The notes: generated by a model not told the origin, from the letters alone. 5,411 bases of DNA from an uncultured Pirellulaceae bacterium (GCA_934255105.1 CAKQNH010000400.1:1-5411), one strand, 5' to 3'; shown: positions 1-5,411, counted from the stretch's first letter. Made by a program: numbers and translations.

Positions 1-378
1 AGCAGAGGTGAGCTTGCCGCTGATTTAGATAGTCGAATGGGTGGTGATCAGCGAGAAGTTTCGAAAATTGCTTACTATGAACCAACTCAACGAAAACCCA
101 CTTGGTCTGGCTTTCAAGTTTCCGAAAGAACGGATAAATCAATGCAAGATTCTCGAACCTATACTCATTCGAAATGCGGAACCCAGTCTACGGTAGATGG
201 ACCAGCGTTTCGCGCTATGTCTGATCCAAGGGCCGGGATGCGCACGACATACTGCAGTAGCTGTGATGACCAATTCCCCGTTTCCGAATATGTCTGGTCC
301 GATACGGATTCCTGGCGTCAATTGCCAGGCAGAGACTCGCGAGGAACTGATAGCTCATCTACGCGAGGCCCTAGCTGA
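1..378 (+). CDS. Hypothetical short protein with zinc-ribbon-like cysteines, open at the left edge
   Basis: The frame is open from base 1, so the gene may begin upstream of the window. Candidate internal starts are ATG 37 and ATG 142. Neither has a strong ribosome binding site, though GAAAGA lies about 12 bases before 142. Numbered from ATG 37, the convincing part is about residues 36-91: one Cys-Gly (C47), then the segment VDGPAFRAMSDP, then a CxxC pair (C73, C76) followed by an aromatic and acidic stretch ending in SEYVWSDTD. This looks like a small treble-clef or zinc-ribbon protein, but only three cysteines are visible and I cannot name a family. After about residue 92 (base 311) the translation becomes Ser/Thr/Arg-rich and lies over the better-supported hicB frame. 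The genuine protein therefore probably ends near there by truncation, and the terminal 20 or so residues are read-through. No function is assigned. Confidence 0.4.
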   Translation, partial: SRGELAADLDSRMGGDQREVSKIAYYEPTQRKPTWSGFQVSERTDKSMQDSRTYTHSKCGTQSTVDGPAFRAMSDPRAGMRTTYCSSCDDQFPVSEYVWSDTDSWRQLPGRDSRGTDSSSTRGPS

Positions 379-454
379 AGCTATTGAATTGAATCGTGAA
401 GATGCTAAATCTGCGGCTGGAGATTCATTCGAAGAAATCGCGATCCTACCGTGA
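197..454 (+). CDS. hicB: HicB-like antitoxin, probably lacking its normal N-terminus
   Basis: HicB proteins are antitoxins that bind and neutralise the HicA mRNA interferase and usually repress their own operon. From residue 38 (base 308) the translation matches a HicB core: IPGVNCQAETREEL, then a helix rich in Ala, Leu and Glu (HLREALAEAIELNRED). This corresponds to the usual PGxxxQGxTxEEA turn and helix. The C-terminus EEIAILP also fits the short HicB subtype without a separate DNA-binding domain. The first 37 residues (Cys/Pro-rich, from ATG 197, or starting at ATG 266 or 290) do not resemble the usual N-terminal beta strands. That stretch instead overlaps the zinc-ribbon-like frame, which is the better reading there. 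I infer a 5' truncation by recombination near base 308. The stop TGA overlaps the GTG of the next gene (GTGA, 451-454), so the operon junction with hicA is preserved. It is unclear whether any product is made; a pseudogene is quite possible. Confidence 0.55.
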   Translation: MDQRFALCLIQGPGCARHTAVAVMTNSPFPNMSGPIRIPGVNCQAETREELIAHLREALAEAIELNREDAKSAAGDSFEEIAILP

Positions 455-777
455 AGCGCCGCGACCCAATTCGACATTTGGTCGACAACGGTTGCCAACT
501 GGTGCGTGAGGGAGGAAACCATTCGTGGTGAGGAAACCATTCGTGGTGAGGAAACCATTCGTGGTGAGGAAATCATTCGTGGTGAGGAAATCTAGAAGTC
601 GGACGATGGTCCGCAGTACCACGACACACCGAGATCTCCGTCCATTTAGCCCGCAAGATCTGTCGCGATCTTGGCATACCTGAGCCCTGCTCACGGCCCA
701 CTTCGCTGGGGCTAGCTTCAAAACTCCTTCACCAGCCAGACGAACCCGCTGGGGGCGTGAAAAGGTGTGGGGTATAA
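451..777 (+). pseudogene. hicA: HicA-like mRNA interferase toxin, interrupted by a tandem repeat in its active-site motif
   Basis: HicA is a small (about 60 residues) double-stranded-RNA-binding-fold toxin that cleaves mRNA using a conserved histidine. From GTG 451 the frame reads VKRRDPIRHLVDNGCQLVRE and then GGNHSW, a recognisable HicA N-terminus with the catalytic His at residue 24. TGA at 529-531 then stops it. Three more 18-base units follow, each reading GNHSW-stop, with TGA at 547, 565 and 583. From 586 the same frame resumes as GNLEVGRWSAVPRHTEI, then HLARKICRDLGIPEP to about base 687, which is the normal HicA C-terminal half. Removing three units restores a HicA of about 61 residues broken by a single stop codon. 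The usual terminal stop also appears lost: the frame runs on with unconserved residues to TAA 775-777. The toxin is almost certainly inactive unless TGA is read through. It is translationally overlapped with hicB upstream and faces the propeller gene convergently. Confidence 0.8.
514..592 (+). repeat. 18-bp tandem repeat (four full copies plus a partial) inside hicA
   Basis: The unit is GGAAACCATTCGTGGTGA. Copies lie at 514-531, 532-549, 550-567 and 568-585. The first three are identical and the fourth has T for C at unit position 6 (GGAAAT). A seven-base partial copy, GGAAATC, follows at 586-592 before the sequence diverges. The unit is exactly six codons of the hicA frame (Gly-Asn-His-Ser-Trp-stop). 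The period and the lack of spacers rule out a CRISPR. Confidence 0.95.
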
Positions 778-797
778 AACGGGCAGGAGTGCCCGTG
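774..797 (-). terminator. Intrinsic (rho-independent) terminator of the propeller gene
   Basis: On the minus strand a perfect six-base-pair stem, ACGGGC and GCCCGT around the loop ACTCCT, is followed by TTTTAT. It begins one or two bases after the TAG stop codon of the propeller gene. The plus strand has no T-run after the stem, so it should act in one direction only. Confidence 0.75.
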
Positions 798-2099
798 CTA
801 CGGGTTGTCGCCCAAGCAATACAGCACTTCTTGCCGCACGCCACTTTCATCGCGATGGGCGACGCGATGGTAGATTCTTCCACCGGCGATGGCTGGCGTC
901 GCTAGAACTTCTTCACCCAGTTGATTCTTGGCCAAGCGTTCCAACTTGTCGGGACGAGCTCGAAACACATAGAAATCGCCCGCTTCGTTGCTGACATAAA
1001 TATTCTTGTCGACCAACACCAGCGAGGAAGAGAATGTGCCTCCCAAACGAGCTTTCCACATCTCCTGTCCGGTTGCGGCGTTCCAACACATGGCGATACC
1101 TTCGTCGAGCACTCCATACAAATAGCCGTCTTTAAAGACCAGCGAAGGGACGTACAGCCGCGCGGTGTTTTCCCAGACCAACTGCTTGCTTCCATCAGCT
1201 CTGACGGCAGACATGTGATTCTTGGGATAGCCACCGCTGGTGTAGATCAAACTGCCATCAGTCACGGTCGAAGTGACACATTCAGTGGTTGCACCTTCGG
1301 TCTCCCACAGCGTATCGCCCGTGAGCGGATTGTAGCTGATGACCATATCGCATCCGATCAGGATCAATTGATCGCGGCCGGCCACATGCAGTAGAGTCGG
1401 TGTGGGGTAGTTGGGCTTCAAGAATCGCTCTCGACGCCAAACGATATCGCCGGTTTTTCGATCGAGTCCAGCGAGTGCACCACCCCCTTTGTTATCGGCG
1501 GCTACGATCACCAAGCCCTGATAGAGCACTGGCGACGCGCCGTAACCCTGGTGCACTACGTAGTCCGATACGCGCTGTTGCCAGAGTTGCTGGCCCTGCA
1601 AATCGAGTGCGGTGGTGTATAGTCCACCATCGTTTGGAAAATTGATAAACACACGTTGGCCGTCACACGCCACAGTGCTGGACGCTCCAGTCGATTTGTT
1701 GTTCTTGCGCATCGCCCCCGAGGCGTGTACCTGCGTGTTCCACAGCAGACGTCCCGTATCGCGCGCGTAGCACAAGACCGATTGCGACCCAGTCCCTTCG
1801 TCGCAAGTCGCCAGAAACACTTTATCGCCAACCACGGTGGGTGAACTGTATCCCCGGCCTGGCACATCGGTTTTCCAAGCCACATTCTCGGTAGCGCTGA
1901 ATTCTATTGGCGGTGACTGGTCGGGGTTGGCCCTGCCGTCTCGTGTGGGCCCGCGCCACCATGGCCAGTCGGTAGTCGCCAGGTCAATGCCATCGTCGAC
2001 TCGCGCCAGCTCTGTTGTCTTAGCGGCATCATTTCCCAGGGCGACAGCGCTACACAATATTAGCAAGCACAGGCCAACAAAGTTTACTTTACAAGTCAT
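798..2099 (-). CDS. Secreted PQQ-like beta-propeller repeat protein
   Basis: This 433-residue protein starts with a signal-peptide-like N-terminus: Lys4, then a hydrophobic core to about residue 22 (FVGLCLLILCSAVALG). It should therefore be exported to the periplasm or cell surface. Residues 45-55 read WPWWRGPTRDG, a signature of the large planctomycete family of PQQ-binding-like propeller proteins. Propeller blades are marked by repeats of the D/N-x-x-TG-x-x-x-W type: ARDTGRLLW (112-120), LDLQGQQLW (165-173), DRKTGDIVW (213-221), NPLTGDTLW (257-265) and NAATGQEMW (340-348). Each is preceded by strand segments such as SSPTVVGDKVFLAT. The fold resembles BamB and PQQ-dependent dehydrogenases, but no dehydrogenase catalytic signature is evident. 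A structural or binding role is thus as likely as an enzymatic one, and the ligand is unknown. ATG 2099 is supported by AAAGAG (complement of 2108-2113) eight bases upstream and by the signal peptide. A 21-bp repeat array begins 18 bases upstream. A terminator follows the stop codon. Confidence 0.9.
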   Translation of the reverse strand: MTCKVNFVGLCLLILCSAVALGNDAAKTTELARVDDGIDLATTDWPWWRGPTRDGRANPDQSPPIEFSATENVAWKTDVPGRGYSSPTVVGDKVFLATCDEGTGSQSVLCYARDTGRLLWNTQVHASGAMRKNNKSTGASSTVACDGQRVFINFPNDGGLYTTALDLQGQQLWQQRVSDYVVHQGYGASPVLYQGLVIVAADNKGGGALAGLDRKTGDIVWRRERFLKPNYPTPTLLHVAGRDQLILIGCDMVISYNPLTGDTLWETEGATTECVTSTVTDGSLIYTSGGYPKNHMSAVRADGSKQLVWENTARLYVPSLVFKDGYLYGVLDEGIAMCWNAATGQEMWKARLGGTFSSSLVLVDKNIYVSNEAGDFYVFRARPDKLERLAKNQLGEEVLATPAIAGGRIYHRVAHRDESGVRQEVLYCLGDNP

Positions 2100-2107
2100 G
2101 TCTTAAA

Positions 2108-2113
2108 CTCTTT
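2108..2113 (-). promoter_or_regulatory. Ribosome binding site of the propeller gene
   Basis: The minus strand reads AAAGAG eight bases before ATG 2099. This is a moderate Shine-Dalgarno match at normal spacing and supports that start. It sits between the repeat array and the start codon, so it was not consumed by the array. Confidence 0.5.
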
Positions 2114-2117
2114 GATT

Positions 2118-2243
2118 AGCCCGGAGGGCGGAACATTAAGCCCGGAGGGCGGAACATTAAGCCCGGAGGGCGGAACATTAAGCCCGGAGGGCGGAACATC
2201 AAGCCCGGAGGGCGGAACATCAAGCCCGGAGGGCGGAACATCG
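2118..2243 (+). repeat. 21-bp tandem repeat, six copies, upstream of the propeller gene
   Basis: The copies begin AGCCCGGAGGGCGGAACAT and are 21 bases long, at 2118, 2139, 2160, 2181, 2202 and 2223. Copies 1-3 end ATTA, copies 4-5 end ATCA, and the last ends ATCG where it merges into the composite palindrome. The core GCCC-GGA-GGGC can form a small hairpin in each unit. The length is a multiple of three and both strands stay open: the minus strand encodes the heptapeptide DVPPSGL or NVPPSGL, and the plus strand SPEGGT plus Leu or Ser. I regard these translations as by-products. The array would lie in the 5' leader of the propeller mRNA if the promoter is upstream of it. Confidence 0.95.
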
Positions 2244-2400
2244 CTGCCGGTGGCGTCAGCCACCGGGTTTCGACTACTTAGTGGGGCAAGCCCGGAGGGC
2301 GACACATGCACGTATGTGTCGCCCTCCGGGCTTTAACTGATCTATTTTCATAGGTCCGGTGGCTAACACCACCGGCTATGATCTGTCGCCCTCCGGGCTG
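2223..2400. repeat. Composite inverted repeat (REPIN-like) made of two palindrome families
   Basis: Two palindrome types occur in mirrored order about a centre near 2310. Type A is AGCCCGGAGGGCG and type B is CCGGTGGC...GCCACCGG. The left arm has A at 2223, B at 2247-2266 and A at 2289. The right arm has A inverted ending at 2332, B at 2356-2375 and A inverted at 2387-2399. Comparing the left arm with the reverse complement of the right shows matching A-B-A order, near-equal spacing (21 and 22 bases in the variable spacer) and near-identity across the motifs. The inner 20 bases, AAGCCCGGAGGGCGACACAT (2288-2307), match their inverted copy at 2314-2333 perfectly. No transposase lies nearby. It resembles paired REP elements, but I cannot assign it to a named family. 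Confidence 0.8.
2288..2333. repeat. Perfect 20-bp inverted repeat with six-base loop
   Basis: The arms at 2288-2307 and 2314-2333 are exact reverse complements around GCACGT. It lies 3' of speA on the minus strand and could act as an mRNA-stabilising or transcription-stopping hairpin. The minus strand has no T-run after it, so it is not a standard intrinsic terminator. Only TTT follows on the plus strand. Confidence 0.85.
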
Positions 2401-2502
2401 AAAACAACTTGCTAAAGTCTATGGGCAGCTCACTAAAGCCTGAAAACAATTTACTAAAGCCTGAAAACAATTTACTGAAGGCTGAAAACAACTTTCTGCT
2501 GC
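2398..2502 (+). repeat. Second 21-bp tandem array, about five degenerate copies
   Basis: Units of 21 bases begin with CTGAAAACAA or a variant and usually end CTAAAGC, at 2398, 2419, 2440, 2461 and 2482. Copies at 2440 and 2461 differ at only two positions. The copy at 2419 is strongly diverged in its first half, and the last is diverged in its second half. The sequence is A-rich and unrelated to the GC-rich array at 2118 but has the same period. Read on the plus strand one frame gives ENNLLKP repeats ending at TAG 2532-2534. No start signal supports this as a gene. Confidence 0.85.
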
Positions 2503-2521
2503 GTGGAGCAACCCGCTCTAG

Positions 2522-4423
2522 CTATTCTAGATAGGTGCTCCGCCCGGCGACTTGTTCATATTCTTGCAGCAGATCATCCGCGTGCGCTTGGGTCAGTCCG
2601 CCACTGACGACTTGCGCGGTCAGTTGGCGTTTGTAGGATTCGGCCAATTGTGCGATGTCATACCGCGCAAACACCATCATATCCTCGATGCGACTGCCCG
2701 GCACTATTTTAGTCACATGAAATCGTCCGTCATTGTCGATGGCGATGTGGGCTTCGTTGGGGTGTCCAAAAAGATTGTGGTGGCTGCCCATTACCTCCTG
2801 GTAGGCACCCACCAAAAAGATGCCCAAATAGTAGTCATCGCCGGGCTCCCAATTGTGCAGCTCCAACGTCTGTTTGACATCTTTTAAATCGACAAAGCGA
2901 TCGATCTTACCGTCGCTATCGCAGGTAACATCGACGAGCGTCGCGTAGTCGGTTGGTTTTTCATTGAGTTTGTGAATGGGTACGATCGGGAACAGTTGTC
3001 GGATAGCCCAACTGTCGGGTGCCGAGCGAAAGAGCGAAAAATTGCACAGGTACTTCTGCGCCAAGTTGCGTTTGAGCTGCTCGAATTCCTCGTCCGGAAA
3101 GCCATCCTCCTCGGCTTCATGCAGCGAGCGAGCGCAGATTTCCCAAAACAGAACATCCCCTTTGGCGCGATCCTCCAAGCTGATGAGCCCTAGATTGAAC
3201 TGAATTTGCAGTTCGTCCTTCATCTGCAGCGCGTCGTGGTAGTACTCGGCATAGTTCTTGGACGTGATCGAATCGCAGAGATCCTTCAGTTCCGTAATAA
3301 CCTGCGGATCGTCTTCGTCGATCAAGACGACCGGTAGGTCGTCGGCAAATGTTTCGATTTCATCGCGGATGCAGGTGATAAACACGGAGTGATAGGCGGT
3401 CATGAAGCGGCCGCTTTCCGTCACCAAATTCGGCGTGGGGACGCTCTCTTCATCGCAGATCCACTTGAACGAATAGACCACATCGTTGGCAAATTCCTGC
3501 GCGGTGTAATTGACGCTGGAATCAAAGCGAGTTTTCGAGCCATCGTAGTCGACCCCCAGCCCTCCGCCGATGTCGACAAATTCGATACCGCAGCCGATCT
3601 GCCGCAGTTTGCAATACACTCGCGCGGCTTCCTTCATCGCATTCTTAACGCGTTTGATATCGGTAATCTGAGAACCGATGTGGAAATGGAGCAAGTTCAA
3701 CTGATGGTCGAGCTTGGCTTCGCGCAGCATTCGCACGCATTCTAAAATCTCGGAAGTCGTCAGTCCGAACTTGGCCGAATCGCCACCAGAGGATGCCCAC
3801 TTACCCGAACCGCGTGAGTAAAGTTTAGCCCGCAGCCCGATCCAGGGGGCCACGCCCACTTCTTGAGCCAGCTTCAGGACCATGCGCAGTTCGTTGAGTT
3901 TCTCAATGACGACGGTCACACGCTTGCCCGCCTTAACTCCCAGCAGTGCGGTCCGCACGAACAGTTCGTCTTTGAAGCCATTGCACAGCAGCAATGAATC
4001 GGGCCCCTGTTCCTGAGCGATGGCGGCATACAGCTCGGCTTTACTGCCGCACTCCAGACCGATCCTGCAGCGGCTCCCCTCGCGCAGAAACTCTTCGACA
4101 ACTTCCCGGCGCGGATTGACCTTCATGGGAAACAGCGGGTAATGCTGGCCCGAATACTCAAATTCCGCGATGGCCGATTGATAGGCGGCCGTTAGCACCC
4201 GTAATTGGCTAGTCAGAATCTGCGGAAAACGCAACAACAGCGGTAGCTTGACTCGCCCTTTGGCGAGTAGATGATCGACGATCTCCTTCAGATCCGCATA
4301 GCGCACGTCCCCATTGGCAGGATGGACGATAATGGTCCCGCGGGAACTGATATCAAAGTAGCCTGCCGACCAATTCTCGACCCCGTAGGCCAATTGCACC
4401 TGCTGAAGTGTCTCTTCGTTCAT
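2522..4423 (-). CDS. speA: Biosynthetic arginine decarboxylase (PLP-dependent, SpeA type)
   Basis: This cytoplasmic enzyme converts L-arginine to agmatine and CO2, the first step of the agmatine route to putrescine and spermidine. The 633-residue length is normal for bacterial SpeA. The fold-type III alanine-racemase-like barrel is clear: FPMKVNPRREV carries the PLP Schiff-base lysine (K101), LLHFHIGSQ holds the His near the PLP ring (H248), GGGLGVDYDGS (286-296) is the phosphate-binding glycine loop, and ESGR is at 336-339. The C-terminal beta domain has DVTCDSDGKID (498-508), whose Cys501 and Asp503 correspond to the substrate-side residues of the family. The helical insertion before it (about 370-480) separates SpeA from diaminopimelate and ornithine decarboxylases. 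GAYQEVMGSHHNLFG (539-553) is another conserved block. ATG 4423 gives the expected N-terminus (ENWSAGYFDIS) but has no strong Shine-Dalgarno. Upstream, the minus strand reads TAAAAT (complement of 4470-4475), a possible -10 without a well-spaced -35. There is no clear terminator; palindromic repeats follow the stop. Confidence 0.95.
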   Translation of the reverse strand: MNEETLQQVQLAYGVENWSAGYFDISSRGTIIVHPANGDVRYADLKEIVDHLLAKGRVKLPLLLRFPQILTSQLRVLTAAYQSAIAEFEYSGQHYPLFPMKVNPRREVVEEFLREGSRCRIGLECGSKAELYAAIAQEQGPDSLLLCNGFKDELFVRTALLGVKAGKRVTVVIEKLNELRMVLKLAQEVGVAPWIGLRAKLYSRGSGKWASSGGDSAKFGLTTSEILECVRMLREAKLDHQLNLLHFHIGSQITDIKRVKNAMKEAARVYCKLRQIGCGIEFVDIGGGLGVDYDGSKTRFDSSVNYTAQEFANDVVYSFKWICDEESVPTPNLVTESGRFMTAYHSVFITCIRDEIETFADDLPVVLIDEDDPQVITELKDLCDSITSKNYAEYYHDALQMKDELQIQFNLGLISLEDRAKGDVLFWEICARSLHEAEEDGFPDEEFEQLKRNLAQKYLCNFSLFRSAPDSWAIRQLFPIVPIHKLNEKPTDYATLVDVTCDSDGKIDRFVDLKDVKQTLELHNWEPGDDYYLGIFLVGAYQEVMGSHHNLFGHPNEAHIAIDNDGRFHVTKIVPGSRIEDMMVFARYDIAQLAESYKRQLTAQVVSGGLTQAHADDLLQEYEQVAGRSTYLE

Positions 4424-4530
4424 TTAATGTTGGGTCCATCATTCTGGCCGCAGGGATAGGGAATCCTCGATTTTACCTCAGGAACCTAATCCGACGAGCC
4501 AAAACACCGCCTCGGCCGGTTTTTTCTTGT
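4424..4530. other. mfd-speA intergenic gap with weak regulatory signals
   Basis: No gene is seen. A short inverted repeat, ACCG (4506-4509) and CGGT (4517-4520), is followed on the plus strand by TTTTTTCTTGTTT. A T-rich tract thus follows the stem only in the antisense direction, while on the minus strand only GTTTT follows. It is a weak candidate for a terminator of mfd or of antisense transcripts. TAAAAT on the minus strand (complement of 4470-4475) is a possible -10 for speA, about 47 bases before its start. Confidence 0.3.
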
Positions 4531-5411
4531 TTAGGCCGAACGGAATGCCTGGCGAGCTTCCTTGAGCCAGTCGATGTGGCCATTTTCTGGCTGCGTGACC
4601 CAGTAGGCCTTCTGATTGTCCACAATTCTCAGACGCCGGTCGTGCAGCTTGGCCAAGTGCTCGATTCGCTGGCGATTGCTGTAGGTCATCACCAGAAAAT
4701 TCTCTTGCACTTGCAGGGCCCGCACAAACCAGATCGATGCGTCGATCTTCAACTCAGCCACCTGTAACAGCAGATTCACCGGGGCAGGGAGGCGGCCAAA
4801 GCGGTCATCCAGTTCGTCGCGCACGTCGTCCAACTCGCGAACATCGGCGATGCGGCTGAGACGACGATAGATGTCGATTCGGTGTCGCAGTTCGGGTACG
4901 TAGTCCGTGGGCAAGAAGGCTTGAACTGGAATGTCGATCTCGACGTCCACGGACAGTTTCGGAGCTTGATGCGTCAGCTCGCGGACTGCGTTGCCCAGCA
5001 GTTGGCAGTACAGTTCGTATCCGATGGCCGCAATGTGGCCACTCTGCTGCGTACCCAGCAGATTCCCTGCACCACGAATCTCCAAATCGCGCATGGCGAT
5101 GCCAAACCCGGCACCAATCTGGCTGTACTCTTCGATCGCGTGCAGGCGTCGCGATGCGTCGGGGGAGAGGTGTTTGTGACGGTCGACCAACAGATAGCAA
5201 TGGGCTTGATGCTTATACCGCCCGACTCGACCTCGCAACTGATGCAACTCCGCCAAGCCGTAGCGATTGGCTTCGTCGATAAAGATTGTATTGGCGTTGG
5301 GAATATCCAGACCGCTCTCGATGATGGTAGTCGCCAGCAAGATGTCATACTTGTGTTCGATAAAATCGATCATGACTTGTTCCAGTTCTCCCTCGTGCAT
5401 CTGGCCATGGC
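4531..5411 (-). CDS. mfd: Transcription-repair coupling factor Mfd, C-terminal part (5' end outside window)
   Basis: Mfd is a DNA translocase that removes stalled RNA polymerase from lesions and recruits UvrA. Only the last 292 or so residues are present; the frame is open at the right edge and begins HGQMHEGELEQVM, so the first Met at 5400 is internal. Visible parts in order, numbered from that Met, are helicase motif V TTIIESGLDIP (24-34), a segment ending in motif VI QLRGRVGR (54-61), and the TRG (translocation in RecG) region FGIAMRDLEIRGAGNLLG (99-116) followed by TQQSGHI. The C-terminal D7 regulatory domain, which masks the UvrA-binding module, begins about residue 147 (VDVEIDIPVQAFLPTDYVPE). 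RecG shares the motifs up to the TRG region but lacks D7, so Mfd is preferred. The C-terminus ends RQAFRSA at TAA 4531-4533. The gap to speA is 107 bases, so speA may be separately transcribed. Confidence 0.95.
   Translation of the reverse strand, partial: HGQMHEGELEQVMIDFIEHKYDILLATTIIESGLDIPNANTIFIDEANRYGLAELHQLRGRVGRYKHQAHCYLLVDRHKHLSPDASRRLHAIEEYSQIGAGFGIAMRDLEIRGAGNLLGTQQSGHIAAIGYELYCQLLGNAVRELTHQAPKLSVDVEIDIPVQAFLPTDYVPELRHRIDIYRRLSRIADVRELDDVRDELDDRFGRLPAPVNLLLQVAELKIDASIWFVRALQVQENFLVMTYSNRQRIEHLAKLHDRRLRIVDNQKAYWVTQPENGHIDWLKEARQAFRSA

Noticed and set aside
514..592. Possible CRISPR array
   Set aside because: Units are directly contiguous with no spacers, and they encode a recognisable HicA motif.
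355..883. Minus-strand open frames with repeated SSPRMV or TTNGFL peptides
   Set aside because: They are the reverse reading of the 18-bp array and of the end of the propeller gene. The plus strand shows clear HicA sequence in the same place.
902..1885. Several 80-160-residue frames inside the propeller gene on both strands
   Set aside because: They are shadow frames of a well-supported gene, with no recognisable motifs.
2288..2333. Intrinsic terminator of speA
   Set aside because: The hairpin is strong but lacks a T-run on the minus strand and lies about 190 bases past the stop codon; it belongs to the composite repeat.
2112..2336. Plus-strand open frame of SPEGGT repeats
   Set aside because: It is a by-product of the 21-bp array, with no ribosome binding site or homology; the opposite strand is open too.
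2421..2534. Plus-strand 37-residue frame with ENNLLKP heptads, coiled-coil-like
   Set aside because: It has no Shine-Dalgarno, is made of tandem repeat, and overlaps the end of speA. The heptad pattern follows from a 21-base period.
2552..4101. Alternative frames inside speA
   Set aside because: The speA frame has all family motifs along its whole length; these are shadows.

Overview
The window looks like a chromosomal segment from a planctomycete, probably Pirellulaceae-like. This is inferred from the gene families and repeats, not from a marker gene. The clues are an exported PQQ-type propeller protein with a WPWWRGPTRDG N-terminal motif (typical of the many such proteins in Planctomycetes), a long SpeA-type arginine decarboxylase, and palindromic repeats built on GCCCGGAGGGC and CCGGTGGC.

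Three solid genes run on the minus strand, in transcription order. First is the 3' end of mfd, the transcription-repair coupling factor (4531-5411, running off the right edge). Then comes a complete speA, biosynthetic arginine decarboxylase (2522-4423), and last a secreted PQQ-like beta-propeller protein (798-2099). The propeller gene ends in a clear intrinsic terminator at 774-797. The three have no obvious shared pathway, and the 107-base and 422-base gaps between them argue against a tight operon.

The 422-base gap between speA and the propeller gene (2100-2521) consists mostly of repeats. It holds a six-copy 21-base array next to the propeller start codon, a roughly 178-base composite inverted repeat of two palindrome families in mirrored order, and a second 21-base array of unrelated sequence next to the end of speA.

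The left part (1-777, plus strand) is a decayed region. A short zinc-ribbon-like reading frame, open at the left edge, gives way near base 308 to the C-terminal part of a HicB-like antitoxin in another frame. This overlaps by four bases (GTGA) a HicA-like toxin gene. The hicA gene is broken at its catalytic histidine motif by four tandem 18-base units, each encoding Gly-Asn-His-Ser-Trp-stop. The rest of HicA continues in the same frame after the array. This is the most unusual feature of the window: a minisatellite that appears to have grown out of a toxin active-site motif.

No tRNA, rRNA, CRISPR array, transposase or complete mobile element was seen.
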